A stretch of 64,000 nucleotides of DNA from an uncultured Cohaesibacter sp. (GCF_963676485.1 NZ_OY781114.1:2868501-2932500); one strand, 5' to 3'. Numbered from the stretch's first letter, positions 25,931 through 36,369 are shown. The notes: a model not told the origin generated them from the letters alone. Program-made: numbers and translations.

Positions 25931-25993
25931 TGCCGTCTGTCATATGGCAGAATTGCACTGTGCTGACTGGTCGCAGGACGAAATCGTGAGATG

Positions 25994-26041
25994 TGAGCAC
26001 TTTCTCTTGTTGAAGCAAGAAGAAAGTGCTCATATTTTTTT
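25994..26041 (+). terminator. Strong rho-independent terminator of the lacI-ABC-hydrolase operon
   Basis: TGAGCACTTTCT (25994-26005) pairs perfectly with AGAAAGTGCTCA (26021-26032), extended inward by CTTG/CAAG, and is followed by six Ts (26036-26041). Confidence 0.92.
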
Positions 26042-26134
26042 GTCTATCTTTTGAGGTCTTCTGACGTCTTTTGACGGTCCAATATTGGAAAGCCCCATTC
26101 TTGTCTGGAAAGAAAAAATGCAGGAATAAAGCTG

Positions 26135-27910
26135 ATGACACTCTCTCAGGTTGTTGTTTTTATTCTCCTTATTGCGGTTTTTATTTGCTTTTTCAAAGAA
26201 TGGTATCCGCCAGAGGTAACGGCTCTGGGGGCCTCTGCTGCGCTTTTGATGTTTGGAATCATCAGCACAAAGGATTTTCTGGGCGTCTTCAGCTCCAGTG
26301 CGCCGATCACCATTGCCATGATGTTCATCATTTCTGGCGCTCTTGAAAGAACGGGGGTGCTTTCCCTATTGGGGAGTTGGCTAAAGAAGCAGGCGCGTGG
26401 CTCCATGCTGCGTGCCATGCTGATGATGATGGTCTGCACGATCATTGTCTCGGCTTTCATGAATAACACGCCCGTTGTCATTCTGCTGACCCCGGTGATG
26501 ATTTCGGTGGCGCGCAGCGTTGGTGTTTCTTCCTCGAAATTCCTTATTCCGCTTTCTTTCTCGGCGATCTTCGGAGGAACCCTGACGCTGGTGGGAACCT
26601 CGACCAACATCCTTGTCAGCTCAGTTGCGCTTGATGCCGGGCAACCTGCCATTTCCATGTTCGAGATGACCCCTTTGGGCATTGTGTATGCGCTTGTGGG
26701 TATGACTTACATGCTTCTTGTGGGCCGTTATCTGTTGCCGGATCGCATCTCGCTGGCGGGGATCTTGGGGCAGTCCAGCAAGCGGCGCTTTATGGCGCGC
26801 ATGCTCATTCCGTCCAGATCGCGCTATGTCGGCAGAAAACTGGCCAGCCTTCCCTTCAACAATGAGCAAACAACGATTGTTGACGTGATCCGCGGTGAAA
26901 TTTCCATGCGCAGCAAGCTGTCTGATTTGAGCCTGCAAGCGGGTGATCGCATCGTATTGAAGACCGATACCGGTGAAATACTGGGCTTGCGCCATGACGG
27001 GCAGGTGAGCTTTCAGGATGTATCAAGCCATGAGCTGGAGCCTGTAACCGCCAGCCAGACGATCCAGGTGGAAGCCAGCATTGGCCCGGAATCCCCTTTG
27101 CGGGGCAAGCTGCTGAGTGATCTGCCTTTACGCCGGGCCTATGGTGTCTATGTCATGGCTGTGCATCGGGCGAACGAAAATCTGGCTGACCGAGGTAAAG
27201 ATGCGCGATTGCAGTTTGCCGATACGCTTCTGCTTGAAGGGGCACCGGAAGGGATCCAGTCTCTGATCGAGGAAGGGGCTATCATCAATCTTACCACGCC
27301 AACGGTGAAGGCCATTCGCAGGAGCAAGGCCCCTATAGCGCTTCTGACCATCTTGGCGGTGATGGTGTTGGCAGCCTTCAAGGTCATGCCGATTGCGGGA
27401 TTGTCGGTGATTGGTGCAGTGGTTGTCATGATGACCCGCTGCCTTGAGCCTGAGGAAGCTTTCAACGCGATCGACTGGCGGATCCTGTTTCTCATTTTCG
27501 GTATGCTCGGATTAAGCATTGGTCTTGAACAAACGGGTGCTGCGCGACTGATCGTGGAAACGGCCGTACGGCTGGTGGGAGATGCCGGGCCGGTGGTCAT
27601 TCTAGCGATTGTCTATATCTTGACCTCCACGCTAACCGAGATGGTGAGCAACAATGCGGTGGCGGTGTTGATCGGTCCAATCGTGATCGGGCTTGCCGAG
27701 CAGATGGGGCTTGATCCTCGCCCCTTCATCATGGCGGTCATGTTTGCTGCTTCGGCCAGTTTTGCAACGCCCATAGGCTATCAGACCAACACATTTGTCT
27801 ATAGCGCAGGTGGCTACAAGTTTCGGGATTTCCTGCTTGTCGGGCTGCCGCTCAATCTGTTGTTCGCCGGCGTTGCAGTGTTGCTCATTCCGGTGTTCTT
27901 TCCATTCTGA
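26135..27910 (+). CDS. SLC13/DASS-family permease with two RCK_C (TrkA_C) domains
   Basis: 591 residues. Membrane blocks at about 1-200 and 395-590 hold the paired SLC13 signatures, FMNNTPVVILLTPVM with GTLTLVGTSTNILVS in the first half and MVSNNAVAVLIGPI with SFATPIGYQTNTFV in the second. Between them a soluble section carries two TrkA_C-like folds (about 215-290 and 310-385). This layout matches the SAC1-like sodium/sulfate or anion carriers. It stands alone between two terminators and no neighbour indicates a substrate; sulfate, other oxyanions or dicarboxylates are possible. Confidence 0.88.
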   Translation: MTLSQVVVFILLIAVFICFFKEWYPPEVTALGASAALLMFGIISTKDFLGVFSSSAPITIAMMFIISGALERTGVLSLLGSWLKKQARGSMLRAMLMMMVCTIIVSAFMNNTPVVILLTPVMISVARSVGVSSSKFLIPLSFSAIFGGTLTLVGTSTNILVSSVALDAGQPAISMFEMTPLGIVYALVGMTYMLLVGRYLLPDRISLAGILGQSSKRRFMARMLIPSRSRYVGRKLASLPFNNEQTTIVDVIRGEISMRSKLSDLSLQAGDRIVLKTDTGEILGLRHDGQVSFQDVSSHELEPVTASQTIQVEASIGPESPLRGKLLSDLPLRRAYGVYVMAVHRANENLADRGKDARLQFADTLLLEGAPEGIQSLIEEGAIINLTTPTVKAIRRSKAPIALLTILAVMVLAAFKVMPIAGLSVIGAVVVMMTRCLEPEEAFNAIDWRILFLIFGMLGLSIGLEQTGAARLIVETAVRLVGDAGPVVILAIVYILTSTLTEMVSNNAVAVLIGPIVIGLAEQMGLDPRPFIMAVMFAASASFATPIGYQTNTFVYSAGGYKFRDFLLVGLPLNLLFAGVAVLLIPVFFPF

Positions 27911-27948
27911 TGCGGATGCGTTGAAGAGATAAAGGGCACAAGAGGTTC

Positions 27949-27980
27949 AAAAAAACGGGGCGGCATGGCCGCTCCGTTTT
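27949..27980 (-). terminator. Terminator at the end of xylBA, possibly bidirectional
   Basis: AACGGGGCGGC (27954-27964) and GCCGCTCCGTT (27968-27978) form an 11-position stem with one mismatch around a 3-nt loop. On the minus strand it is followed by a run of Ts (seven As at 27949-27955 on the plus strand), and on the plus strand by TTTT. It can end both xylA and the SLC13 gene. Confidence 0.85.
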
Positions 27981-28009
27981 CAGTTTTCGGGAGGAGGACT
28001 GGATTTGTA

Positions 28010-29314
28010 TCAAACGAACCGGTTGACCAGATTTTCCAGTTTTTCTTGTTTACCCGAGCGAGGTTCAGGATTGATGTCGTCTTTGAGAACGCGCTCGGAA
28101 ATGCTTTCCAGCGTCCCGTTTGCCAGCATGTCCTTGTTGACGTCTTTGTCCCAGTCGGCATAGCGCTCTTTGAGTGCGCTTTCCAGGCCGCCATCTTCCA
28201 ACATGGCAGCCGCTGCCTTGAGACCGCGCGCACAGATGTCCATGCCGCCGATGTGACCTGCCACCAGATCTTCCGGATCAAGGGACTGACGACGCAGCTT
28301 GGCATCGAAGTTGGTGCCGCCGGTTGTGAAACCACCTGATTTGAGGATGTGGTAATAAGCCAGAGCCACTTCAGGGGTGTTGTTCGGGAACTGGTCGGTA
28401 TCCCAGCCGGACTGGTAGTCGTTGCGGTTCATGTCGATGGAGCCGAGCATGTTGTCCGCTGCAGCAACGGCGATTTCATGCTCGAAGCTATGACCGGCAA
28501 GAATGGCGTGGCCCTGTTCGAGGTTCAGTTTGACTTCGCCTTCCAGACCATATTTGCGCAGGAAGCCGATGCAGGTTGCCGCATCGAAATCATACTGATG
28601 CTTGCTTGGTTCCTGAGGTTTCGGCTCAACGAGGATGGTGCCTTTGAAGCCGATCTTGTGCTTGTAGTCCACGACCATGTTGAGGAAACGGCCCATATGG
28701 TCCAGTTCCTGCCCAATGTCGGTGTTCAACAGGGTTTCGTAGCCTTCACGACCGCCCCAAAGCACATAGTTCTGGCCGCCCAGACGATGTGTGGCATCCA
28801 TGCAGCTTTTGACCGTTGCGGCTGCATAGGCGAAGACATCCGGATCGGGGTTGGTGGATGCGCCGGACATGAAGCGACGCTGGCTAAACATGTTGGCTGT
28901 GCCCCAGAGTAGCTTGGTCTCGGAGCTTTCCATTTTCTCTTCAAAATAATCAACGATTTCGTTGAGATTTGAGAGGCTTTCGGCGAAATTCTTGCCTTCA
29001 GGGCGGACGTCAGCGTCATGGAAGCAGAAGAATGGCGCGCTCAGCAGGTCGAACAGTTCAAACGCCACGTCGGCCTTCAGTTTGGCCTTGGACATTTCAT
29101 CGCCAAACCAAGGGCGATCAAAGGTGCGTCCACCAAACGGGTCGCCGCCTTCCCATGCAAAGCTGTGCCAGTAAGCAACGGCAAAACGCAGATGCTCTTT
29201 GAGGCTTTTGCCCATCACGATCTCATCGGGATTGTAATGGTGGAAGGCAAGCGGATTGTCGCTTTCCGGGCCTTCATATTTGATCTTGGATAGGGAACCG
29301 AAAAAGTCTGTCAT
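28010..29314 (-). CDS. xylA: Xylose isomerase
   Basis: 434 residues, the length of class II xylose isomerases. The metal and substrate motifs [34 protein letters not shown] and [15 protein letters not shown] are intact, as is the N-terminal FHHYNPDE. It converts D-xylose to D-xylulose in the cytoplasm. The start lies 2 bp after the xylB stop, so xylB-xylA is one transcript in the order opposite to E. coli. The transcript ends at the terminator at 27949. Confidence 0.96.
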   Translation of the reverse strand: MTDFFGSLSKIKYEGPESDNPLAFHHYNPDEIVMGKSLKEHLRFAVAYWHSFAWEGGDPFGGRTFDRPWFGDEMSKAKLKADVAFELFDLLSAPFFCFHDADVRPEGKNFAESLSNLNEIVDYFEEKMESSETKLLWGTANMFSQRRFMSGASTNPDPDVFAYAAATVKSCMDATHRLGGQNYVLWGGREGYETLLNTDIGQELDHMGRFLNMVVDYKHKIGFKGTILVEPKPQEPSKHQYDFDAATCIGFLRKYGLEGEVKLNLEQGHAILAGHSFEHEIAVAAADNMLGSIDMNRNDYQSGWDTDQFPNNTPEVALAYYHILKSGGFTTGGTNFDAKLRRQSLDPEDLVAGHIGGMDICARGLKAAAAMLEDGGLESALKERYADWDKDVNKDMLANGTLESISERVLKDDINPEPRSGKQEKLENLVNRFV

Positions 29315-29316
29315 GG

Positions 29317-30765
29317 TCAGAGATCCTTCAGGGATGAATAGGCGGCTGCGTAACGGGCATAGACATTTTCAAACCTGTCTTGCAGGGCCTTGTTTGGATA
29401 GAAGCTTTTTTCAATGGTGGGCATCGTGCACAGAACCGAAGGATCGCCCTTCTGGTCAGCGACAAGGCCCATTCGGGCGGCACCGAAGGCTCCGCCAAAA
29501 TCTCCGGCAGTCGGCCGGTCAATCTGCTTGTCCAGAATGGTGGCGAGTAGAGACAGCCAATAGTCCGATGATGATCCGCCGCCCACCGCGATGAGACGGC
29601 TCAGGCTTGTGCCTGCTGCTTCAAGCGCCTTGATGCCGTCTTTGAAAGCGTAGGAGATGCCTTCAAGGACTGTGCGGGTGAGGACAAGTTTGTCATCCGG
29701 GTGGGAGAGGCCGATAAAGCCGCCCCGAATATTGGCGTCATTGTGCGGCGTGCGTTCACCGCCAAGATAGGGGAAGAACAAAGCTGAACCGGGGGCGATC
29801 ACCTCATCACCAAGAGCCTTGGTCAGGTCCGCGGCGCCCGAGCCGACCAGCTTGGCGTACCAGTTGAGCGCGTCGGTCGCAGCCAGAATAACGGCCATAT
29901 GGCACCAGTGATTGGCGGTGGAATGACAGAAGGTGTGCACAGCGCTTTCTGGCAGGGGGCGATAGCTGTCAATGGCGGCATAGATAACGCCACTGGTGCC
30001 CAACGAGATAAAGGCATCGCCTTCGCCGACAATGCCGGTTGCGATCGCGGATGCGGCGTTGTCGCCAGCTCCGCCAGCAACAATGGTATCAGCGGAGAAG
30101 CCCCAGCGTTCAACCAGTTCCTTGCGCAATGTGCCGGTGCTCTCGGTGCTTTCTGCGAGGGCAGGCATGTGTGATTTGTCAAGGCCGGTGGCAGCCAGCA
30201 GATCAGAGGACCATTCTCGCTTTCCGACATCCAGCCAGGATGTGCCTGCGCTGTCGGAATAGTCCGAGACATAGTCGCCGGTCAGCCAGAGGCGCAGATA
30301 ATCCTTGGGAAGCAGCACCTTCTTGATCTTTTCGAAGAGGTCGGGCTTGTTGGCCTGCATCCATGCCAGTTTCGGCGCGGTGAACCCGGGAAAGACGATG
30401 TTGCCGGTTAGCTCGCGAAAACCAGGCGTCGCGTCAAGCCTTGCGGCTTCTTGGTGGCTGCGGGTGTCATTCCAGAGAATGCATGGCGCGATCGGTGTGT
30501 CCTTTGCATCCAGCATGGTAGCCCCATGCATCTGGCCGGACAGCCCGATGGCGCGAACCTGCTTGATGGCTTCCGGGTGAGATGCGACCAGATCATCAAA
30601 GGCTGCAGCTGTGGCCAGAATCCAGCTTTGCGGCTCCTGTTCGCTCCAGCCCGAAGAAGGGCGTGACACCGAAAGAGATTGGTTTGTCGAAGCGATGATC
30701 TGCTGATTTTCAGACATGACCACCACCTTGACCCCGGACGTGCCCAGGTCAATTCCCAAATACAT
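29317..30765 (-). CDS. xylB: Xylulokinase
   Basis: 482 residues of the FGGY carbohydrate kinase family. The N-terminal phosphate-binding loop is [16 protein letters not shown], the xylulokinase-type motif is [13 protein letters not shown], and the C-terminal FGGY element appears as [16 protein letters not shown]. It phosphorylates D-xylulose to xylulose-5-phosphate for the pentose phosphate pathway. It is the first gene of xylBA; its promoter and operators lie in the 177 bp below the ROK regulator gene. Confidence 0.95.
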   Translation of the reverse strand: MYLGIDLGTSGVKVVVMSENQQIIASTNQSLSVSRPSSGWSEQEPQSWILATAAAFDDLVASHPEAIKQVRAIGLSGQMHGATMLDAKDTPIAPCILWNDTRSHQEAARLDATPGFRELTGNIVFPGFTAPKLAWMQANKPDLFEKIKKVLLPKDYLRLWLTGDYVSDYSDSAGTSWLDVGKREWSSDLLAATGLDKSHMPALAESTESTGTLRKELVERWGFSADTIVAGGAGDNAASAIATGIVGEGDAFISLGTSGVIYAAIDSYRPLPESAVHTFCHSTANHWCHMAVILAATDALNWYAKLVGSGAADLTKALGDEVIAPGSALFFPYLGGERTPHNDANIRGGFIGLSHPDDKLVLTRTVLEGISYAFKDGIKALEAAGTSLSRLIAVGGGSSSDYWLSLLATILDKQIDRPTAGDFGGAFGAARMGLVADQKGDPSVLCTMPTIEKSFYPNKALQDRFENVYARYAAAYSSLKDL

Positions 30766-30840
30766 TTTTTCCTCCCGCCTTGAGACACGTATTTATGATC
30801 ATACGACTGGATCTGAAGGGTTGTTCGTTGGGAGGGATAT

Positions 30841-30908
30841 TATTTTAGTATGTAAAATAAATCAAGATGAGCGCGTTCAAATCCACCGGTAATGATAACA
30901 TTACCGGT
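30841..30908 (-). promoter_or_regulatory. Two inverted repeats in the xylBA promoter region
   Basis: A perfect repeat with arms ACCGGTAATG (30885-30894) and CATTACCGGT (30899-30908) around ATAA lies 120 bp upstream of xylB. A second, TATTTTA/TAAAATA (30841-30847, 30853-30859), lies 76 bp upstream in AT-rich sequence. The first contains TTACCGGTAA, a LacI/GntR-like core; the second is A/T-rich, as ROK repressors often prefer. They are candidate sites for the ROK repressor encoded just upstream and for a second regulator. Confidence 0.6.
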
Positions 30909-30942
30909 AACGTGGTGCAGTCTGAGCAGAGGGCGCTGATTG

Positions 30943-32181
30943 TCAGGCGTTTGCTTCAGAGCTTCCCAGCTGATCCAGAGAAATGCGGACAACCTCTTCC
31001 AAAGCAAAGGCAGCTGCGCCTTTTGCCCACATCATGTCGCCCCATTTGTGGATGCGGATTTCCGGTTCGTGATGCCCTTTGAGGATGGTCGAGGAGCGGA
31101 CCATATCGAACACCTGTTGTGCATAGAGATAGTCAAACTGCATCTGTTCACCCGACAGGATCACCATGGCGGGGTCGAATATATTGACCAGATTGGCCAG
31201 ACCCATGGAGAACATGCGGCTGGCGCGATCAAAAATGGATTTGGCCATCCGGTCGCCTTCCTTGGCTGCGGCGAAAAGTTGGATGAGGCGGTCTTCTTCG
31301 CTGGTTCCTTCCTCCCAATGCTTGAAGAGATTGGCTTCGCGCAGGAGAGCATAATCAGCGACATAGGCTTCCAGGCATCCGCGCTGCCCGCAGCGGCAAA
31401 GGGCCCCTTCCGACTGCACCTTGGTGTGGCCGAATTCTGCGCCAAATCCTTGCGTTCCACGGAAGATTTTCCCGTCCAGAACGATGCCCAGACCAACACC
31501 CTGTTCGATGGTCACAACCAGAAAATCAGGAACATCCCGACCAAATCCGAACCAGAGTTCAGCGATGGCAACTGAGTTGGCGTCGTTTTCAACGAACACC
31601 GGCATCGGCATGATGTCTTCCATCAATTGCTTGAGGCTGAATTCCTGCTCTTGAAACAGAGGGCACCAGTCAACAAAGCCTTCCGTGGCCTGAATGGTGC
31701 CGGGCAAACCGATCCCCACAGCCGAAAGATCTTCAGGTTTGATGCCAGCCGCAGCAGAAACGGTCTCCACAACTTCGGGAATGAGCTTGCAAAGGGCGGC
31801 GCGATCAATGGGAGGGCGGGGCATGGGCAATTGTGCCTTGCCCAGCTGCTTGCCTTCCAGATCAAGCACCACCGCGCTGATGCTGCGGCCCGTCAGCTTC
31901 ATGCCCGCCACAATGTGGGATTCCCCACGCAGCTTGAGGTCCACTCTGGGGCGGCCCCGCTTGGATTGGCCCGGTTCGACTTCTCTTTGCACTTCTTCAA
32001 TCAGGCCCGCTGCGATCAGCTCCGCCGTGATAGAGGTCACAGTGGCCGGGCTCATGCCTGTGGTGTTGGCGATATCAATGCGCGCGACTTGAAAGTTGTT
32101 GCGTATATGAGAAAAAACCAGATTCCGCCCCTGACTCCTTTGTTCCGTGATCTGCGACGCTTTTTTGACTGGATTTCTCAT
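30943..32181 (-). CDS. ROK-family transcriptional repressor, XylR-like
   Basis: 412 residues. An N-terminal winged helix (IRNNFQVARIDIANTTGMSPATVTSITAELIAAGLI) precedes a ROK sugar-kinase-like domain with the ATP-site-like AGMKLTGRSISAVVLDLEG and the zinc motif GHTKVQSEGALCRCGQRGCLEAY (GH..CxCGxxGCLE). Such proteins repress xylose genes and respond to xylose or glucose. It lies directly upstream of xylBA in the same direction, with paired inverted repeats in between, so it most probably controls xylBA and itself. ATG 32181 has only a weak AAGAAAG ribosome site, so the start is moderately sure. Confidence 0.88.
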   Translation of the reverse strand: MRNPVKKASQITEQRSQGRNLVFSHIRNNFQVARIDIANTTGMSPATVTSITAELIAAGLIEEVQREVEPGQSKRGRPRVDLKLRGESHIVAGMKLTGRSISAVVLDLEGKQLGKAQLPMPRPPIDRAALCKLIPEVVETVSAAAGIKPEDLSAVGIGLPGTIQATEGFVDWCPLFQEQEFSLKQLMEDIMPMPVFVENDANSVAIAELWFGFGRDVPDFLVVTIEQGVGLGIVLDGKIFRGTQGFGAEFGHTKVQSEGALCRCGQRGCLEAYVADYALLREANLFKHWEEGTSEEDRLIQLFAAAKEGDRMAKSIFDRASRMFSMGLANLVNIFDPAMVILSGEQMQFDYLYAQQVFDMVRSSTILKGHHEPEIRIHKWGDMMWAKGAAAFALEEVVRISLDQLGSSEANA

Positions 32182-32771
32182 TGCGGCTTTCTTTGCTGGT
32201 TTTGCATTGGCGGTTGCTTTTGGGGCTTTGCCTCTTTTGGCTTTGTTAAAAGCAGTGCCCGAATTGATCTTTGCTATCCATCATGCGTCATTTAAAACTG
32301 GCGTTCAAATTCAATGGATGGCGTTTTAGCCGGTTGCTTTCTATCGGTGTTTCCTTGCCTTGGGGCAAAATAATACTCTGGCAAGTCCTGAGGTGATATC
32401 CGTTCTATGCATAATTATGCGGGATATCCAGAAATACGGTGGAAAACCGGACTTTTGGCCAGACTTGCTGTATTTTGCGGTTATGGCGGGCGGCGCATTT
32501 GCAGCAACACATCGGGTGTGTGGTGCGCGAGGGGCTTCGGTGTGCTCGGTATGCTTGCGCATTGTGCAATAACCGTTTTGCAAAATGGCTTTTTCTTCAT
32601 ATTGTGATGTGGATTTGTGCAAGCTCTGCACTTGAACACCCTCGATCCGGTTTGCGTCGTCCAAAGTTTGGGCTACGCTTTTCCTTCTGATTGTCATTTT
32701 GCCTGTTTGGCAGAACAGGCCCCGATGACAATTCGTTCGCCTGGCAAAAATAAAAAAGAAAGCTCGCCTGT
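32182..32771. other. Divergent intergenic region with an extended stem-loop
   Basis: 590 bp between the ROK gene and the rightward lipid-recycling fusion. I see no credible gene; the short frames are unlike proteins. Near the right end the arms TTGTCAT (32691-32697) and ATGACAA (32725-32731) enclose a second stem CCTGTT/AACAGG (32702-32719), placing a structured element in the 5' leader about 40 bp before the start codon. It has no T-run. Confidence 0.45.
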
Positions 32772-35700
32772 ATGCGTCGCCATCTGATGATATCGAAACG
32801 GTTTGCGCCTCTGTTCTGGACGCAATTCCTATCTGCGTTCAATGATAATTTCCTTCGTTATTCTCTTGTTTTTCTTATCCTTGTGCAATTGCAGGGGGAC
32901 GAAGCCGCGTCGCTGATTACGCTGGCAAGCGCCATTTTCATGCTTCCTTTTCTGATCTTGTCCGCCCTTGGGGGCGAACTGGCGGATAAATATGACAAAG
33001 GGTGGCTCGCCGAGCGTTTGAAGCTTTTCGAGATCGGGGCAGCTTTTGTTGCCGTTGCCGGAATCATCTTGGCTTCGGTGCCCGTGTCCATGGTAGCGCT
33101 GTTTCTTTTCGGGGTCATTTCAGCCCTGTTCGGACCCATCAAATACGGCATTTTGCCTGACTTGATGGGGCGGAGGGATCTCCCCGGGGCCAACGCATGG
33201 GTGGAAGGGGCAACTTTCATTGCCATATTGGGGGGCACCATTGCAGCCGGTTTCGTGGCCGATGATGGGCTCGACCCGCGGGTTTTTGCGCCGGTGATGC
33301 TGATTCTGGCCTTGGCCTGCTGGCTGATCAGTCGGCACATTCCCAAGACAGGCTTCAGCAATCCCGATCTGCGGGTGTCTGCCAATATTCTTGCCTCCAC
33401 GGTGCGCTTGGTGAGGGAATTGCACGAAGACAAGCGGCTCTGGACGACGGCGCTTTTTATCTCCTGGTTCTGGATGATGGGCGCGGTGTTGACCGCTCTT
33501 GTTCCCAGCTTCGTGGATCAGATCATGGGGGGCAGCCCGCTGGTGGTGACCATCTATTCTGTGGTCTTTGCTGTGTCTGTTGCTATCGGCTCGGCCATTG
33601 CCGCATGGCTCTGCGCTGGGCGTGTGGTGTTGTTGCCTGCGCCGTTCGGGGCTGCGTTGCTGGCTTTTTTCTGCATGCAATTGGCCTGGAATCTCTCCCA
33701 GATCAGTGAGCCGATTGTTGCCGATAATGTGTTTGATTTCTTTAGCCACACGGTGGCCATTCGGGTGGCAATCGATCTGGGGGGGCTCGCCGTTTCGGGG
33801 GCCTTGCTTGTTGTGCCAAGCTTTACCGCCTTGCAGAGCTGGGCGCGGCGCGATCACAGGGCGCGGGTTGTGGCCGGTGCCAATATTCTCAATGCCGCTT
33901 TCATTTTCTTCTCGGGCATTGCTGTCGCTGCTTTTCAGGCCGTTGGGCTGAGCGCATCCCATGTCTTTACCACTCTGGCAGTTGCCAACATTGTCGTTGC
34001 CTGGCTGATGGTGCGCTATATGCCCACCAACGCCCTGTGGGATCTGGTCAATATCCTGTTTCGCACCTTTTCGCGCCTTGAGGTGGAAGGGCGCGAAAAT
34101 CTGGAGAAGGCGGGCAAATCGCCTATTCTTGCCTTCAACCATGTGAGCTTTCTGGACGGGCCGCTGGCCATGGCCATCACCGAGGAAGAGCCGATTTTTG
34201 CTATCGATGCCAAAACGGCCAAGACCTGGTGGATGCATCCCTTTATGCGCTTCTTCAAATATCTCGTGCTGGAGCCTTCCCAGCCCATTGCGACAGAAGC
34301 CGTCGTCGATGCCCTGCAGAGCGGCAATTCTCTTGTCATCTTTCCTGAGGGGCGCGTTTCGGCGACCGGTGGCTTGATGAAGGTCTATGATGTGGCCGCG
34401 ATGGCTGCGGAAATGACCGGCTCCAAGGTTGTGCCCATTCGCATCGAGGGGTTGGAGCGAAGCTATTCGACTGCGATCGAACCGGGCAATGTGCGCCGCC
34501 AGTTCTTCCCCAAGGTCAAGGTGACGATCCTTGAGCCGGTCAAGCTGCAGGTGCCGCCAAGCTTCAAGGGGCGCAGGCGACGTATGGCAGCGGGTGCCTC
34601 CTTGCAGCGGGTGATGTCCGAGCTTGTCTTGCGCACCACCAATGTGGATATGACGGTGCTTGAAAATGTCATCAAGGTGGCGCATGGCGTAGGGATGCGG
34701 CGGGTCACGCTTGAAGATCCCTTCGCTGGCAAGATGACCTATGGACGTTTGCTGACGGCTGCCCGTGTGCTCGGAACCCATTTTCAGCGGGACTTCGCCG
34801 GTGAAGAAAGGGTTGGCGTGTTGCTGCCCAATGCCAATGGTACAGCGGCAGTGATCCTTGGCCTCATGTCTGCGGGCAAGGTCCCCGCGATGCTCAATTT
34901 CTCGACGGGCGTCGCCAACATGATCTCATCCTGTAAGACGGCTCAGCTCAAATCTGTTCTGACATCGCGTACATTTGTTGAGCAGGGCAAAATGGAGGAC
35001 ATGATCGCCAAACTGGGCGAGCATGTGGAGATCATCTGGGTGGATGACCTCAAGGGCAAGACCGGCACACAAGAAAAACTGTCCGGCTTGCTTCATCGTT
35101 CCAAGCCTCTGGTCGTGCGCAAGGCCGATGACCCCGCCTTCATTCTCTTCACCTCGGGCTCGGAAGGCTTTCCCAAGGGCGTTGTTCTTACCCATAGGAA
35201 TCTGTTGGCCAATATTGCTCAGGCAGCCGCTGCCATCGACTTCAATATGGGCGATGTGGCCTTCAATGTGCTGCCGATGTTCCACTGCTTCGGGTTGACT
35301 GTTGGCACGATCCTGCCGCTGATCCATGCCATTCCGGTCTATCTTTATCCCTCACCACTGCATTATCGTGTCATCCCTGAGCTGGTGTATGGCACCAACG
35401 CGACGCTCTTCTTTGGCACGGATACCTTCCTGAATGGGTATGCCCGCACGGCGCATCCATTTGATTTCCGCAGCGTGCGTTATTGCATTTCAGGTGCAGA
35501 GGCGGTCAAGGCACCGACGCGGGAGTTGTTCATGCAGCGCTTTGGAGTGCGGATACTGGAAGGGTATGGCGTGACGGAAACCGCACCGGTGATTGCCGTC
35601 AACACGCCGATCTTCAACAAGGTTGGTACCGTGGGCAAGGCGCTGCCGGGCATCCAGACTAAGCTCAGCCCAGTGCCGGGCCTGAAAGAGGGGGGACGGC

Positions 35701-36167
35701 TGCTGATCAAGGGCGACAATGTCATGGTTGGCTATTTGAGTGCCGATAAGCCCGGCGAGGTGATCCCGCCACCTGATGGTTGGCATGACACCGGTGATAT
35801 CGTCACCATTGATGAAGAGGGCTATATCAAGATTATCGGGCGCGCCAAACGCTTTGCAGATATCGCCGGTGAGAAGGTGTCCCTCGCGTCGGTTGAGGTG
35901 TTGGCCTTTGACCTGTGGCCAGATTTTCTCTCGGCCGCGGCGCGCTTGCCCGATGCCAAGAAGGGGGAAAAGATCATTCTGGTGACCAACAAACCCGACG
36001 CGGATCTGTTCGAATTTTCCCGCCATGCCAAGGCCATGGGGGCCGCTGATATTCTGGTGCCTGCCGAACTGATCATTGATGAGGTGCCGGTTCTGGCGAC
36101 CGGCAAGGTCGATCTGGCTTCTGTGCAGAAACGGGTGGAAGAAATCAAAGGGGTGAAATGTCACTAG
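32772..36167 (+). CDS. LplT-PlsC-acyl-ACP synthetase fusion (lysophospholipid import and reacylation)
   Basis: 1131 residues in three parts. Residues about 10-420 are a 12-helix MFS transporter of the LplT type (FWTQFLSAFNDNFLRYSLVFL). Residues about 430-630 are a PlsC-type acyltransferase with NHVSFLDG (about 456) and FPEGR (about 524). The rest is an AMP-dependent acyl-ACP synthetase with FTSGSEGFPKGVVLTH (about 794), EGYGVTETAPV and HDTGDIVTIDEEGYIKIIGR. In E. coli the flippase LplT and the bifunctional Aas are separate; together they import lysophosphatidylethanolamine and reacylate it. Here the whole route is one inner-membrane polypeptide. ATG 32787 is an alternative start. Confidence 0.92.
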   Translation: MRRHLMISKRFAPLFWTQFLSAFNDNFLRYSLVFLILVQLQGDEAASLITLASAIFMLPFLILSALGGELADKYDKGWLAERLKLFEIGAAFVAVAGIILASVPVSMVALFLFGVISALFGPIKYGILPDLMGRRDLPGANAWVEGATFIAILGGTIAAGFVADDGLDPRVFAPVMLILALACWLISRHIPKTGFSNPDLRVSANILASTVRLVRELHEDKRLWTTALFISWFWMMGAVLTALVPSFVDQIMGGSPLVVTIYSVVFAVSVAIGSAIAAWLCAGRVVLLPAPFGAALLAFFCMQLAWNLSQISEPIVADNVFDFFSHTVAIRVAIDLGGLAVSGALLVVPSFTALQSWARRDHRARVVAGANILNAAFIFFSGIAVAAFQAVGLSASHVFTTLAVANIVVAWLMVRYMPTNALWDLVNILFRTFSRLEVEGRENLEKAGKSPILAFNHVSFLDGPLAMAITEEEPIFAIDAKTAKTWWMHPFMRFFKYLVLEPSQPIATEAVVDALQSGNSLVIFPEGRVSATGGLMKVYDVAAMAAEMTGSKVVPIRIEGLERSYSTAIEPGNVRRQFFPKVKVTILEPVKLQVPPSFKGRRRRMAAGASLQRVMSELVLRTTNVDMTVLENVIKVAHGVGMRRVTLEDPFAGKMTYGRLLTAARVLGTHFQRDFAGEERVGVLLPNANGTAAVILGLMSAGKVPAMLNFSTGVANMISSCKTAQLKSVLTSRTFVEQGKMEDMIAKLGEHVEIIWVDDLKGKTGTQEKLSGLLHRSKPLVVRKADDPAFILFTSGSEGFPKGVVLTHRNLLANIAQAAAAIDFNMGDVAFNVLPMFHCFGLTVGTILPLIHAIPVYLYPSPLHYRVIPELVYGTNATLFFGTDTFLNGYARTAHPFDFRSVRYCISGAEAVKAPTRELFMQRFGVRILEGYGVTETAPVIAVNTPIFNKVGTVGKALPGIQTKLSPVPGLKEGGRLLIKGDNVMVGYLSADKPGEVIPPPDGWHDTGDIVTIDEEGYIKIIGRAKRFADIAGEKVSLASVEVLAFDLWPDFLSAAARLPDAKKGEKIILVTNKPDADLFEFSRHAKAMGAADILVPAELIIDEVPVLATGKVDLASVQKRVEEIKGVKCH

Positions 36168-36369
36168 GGCAGAGATGCCTTGCGCCTTCATTCTTGACGT
36201 GAAGCGCTTAAAGTGGTGGGGATGCAGAATGCAATTTTGCCGATCTTTGCTCTGAAGCAAATTTCCTGTCGCGAAGTCTGATAGGCTTTCGCTAGATTTT
36301 CAAAAGGCGCTCCGTCTGGTGGTTGTCAGCAGCAAGGGCGCCTGTCTTACTGTTTAGAGGAACTCACTT

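Noticed and set aside
33120-34781. A 553-codon minus-strand frame
   Set aside because: Antisense to the LplT-PlsC fusion; its His/Gly/Gln-rich text has no domain.
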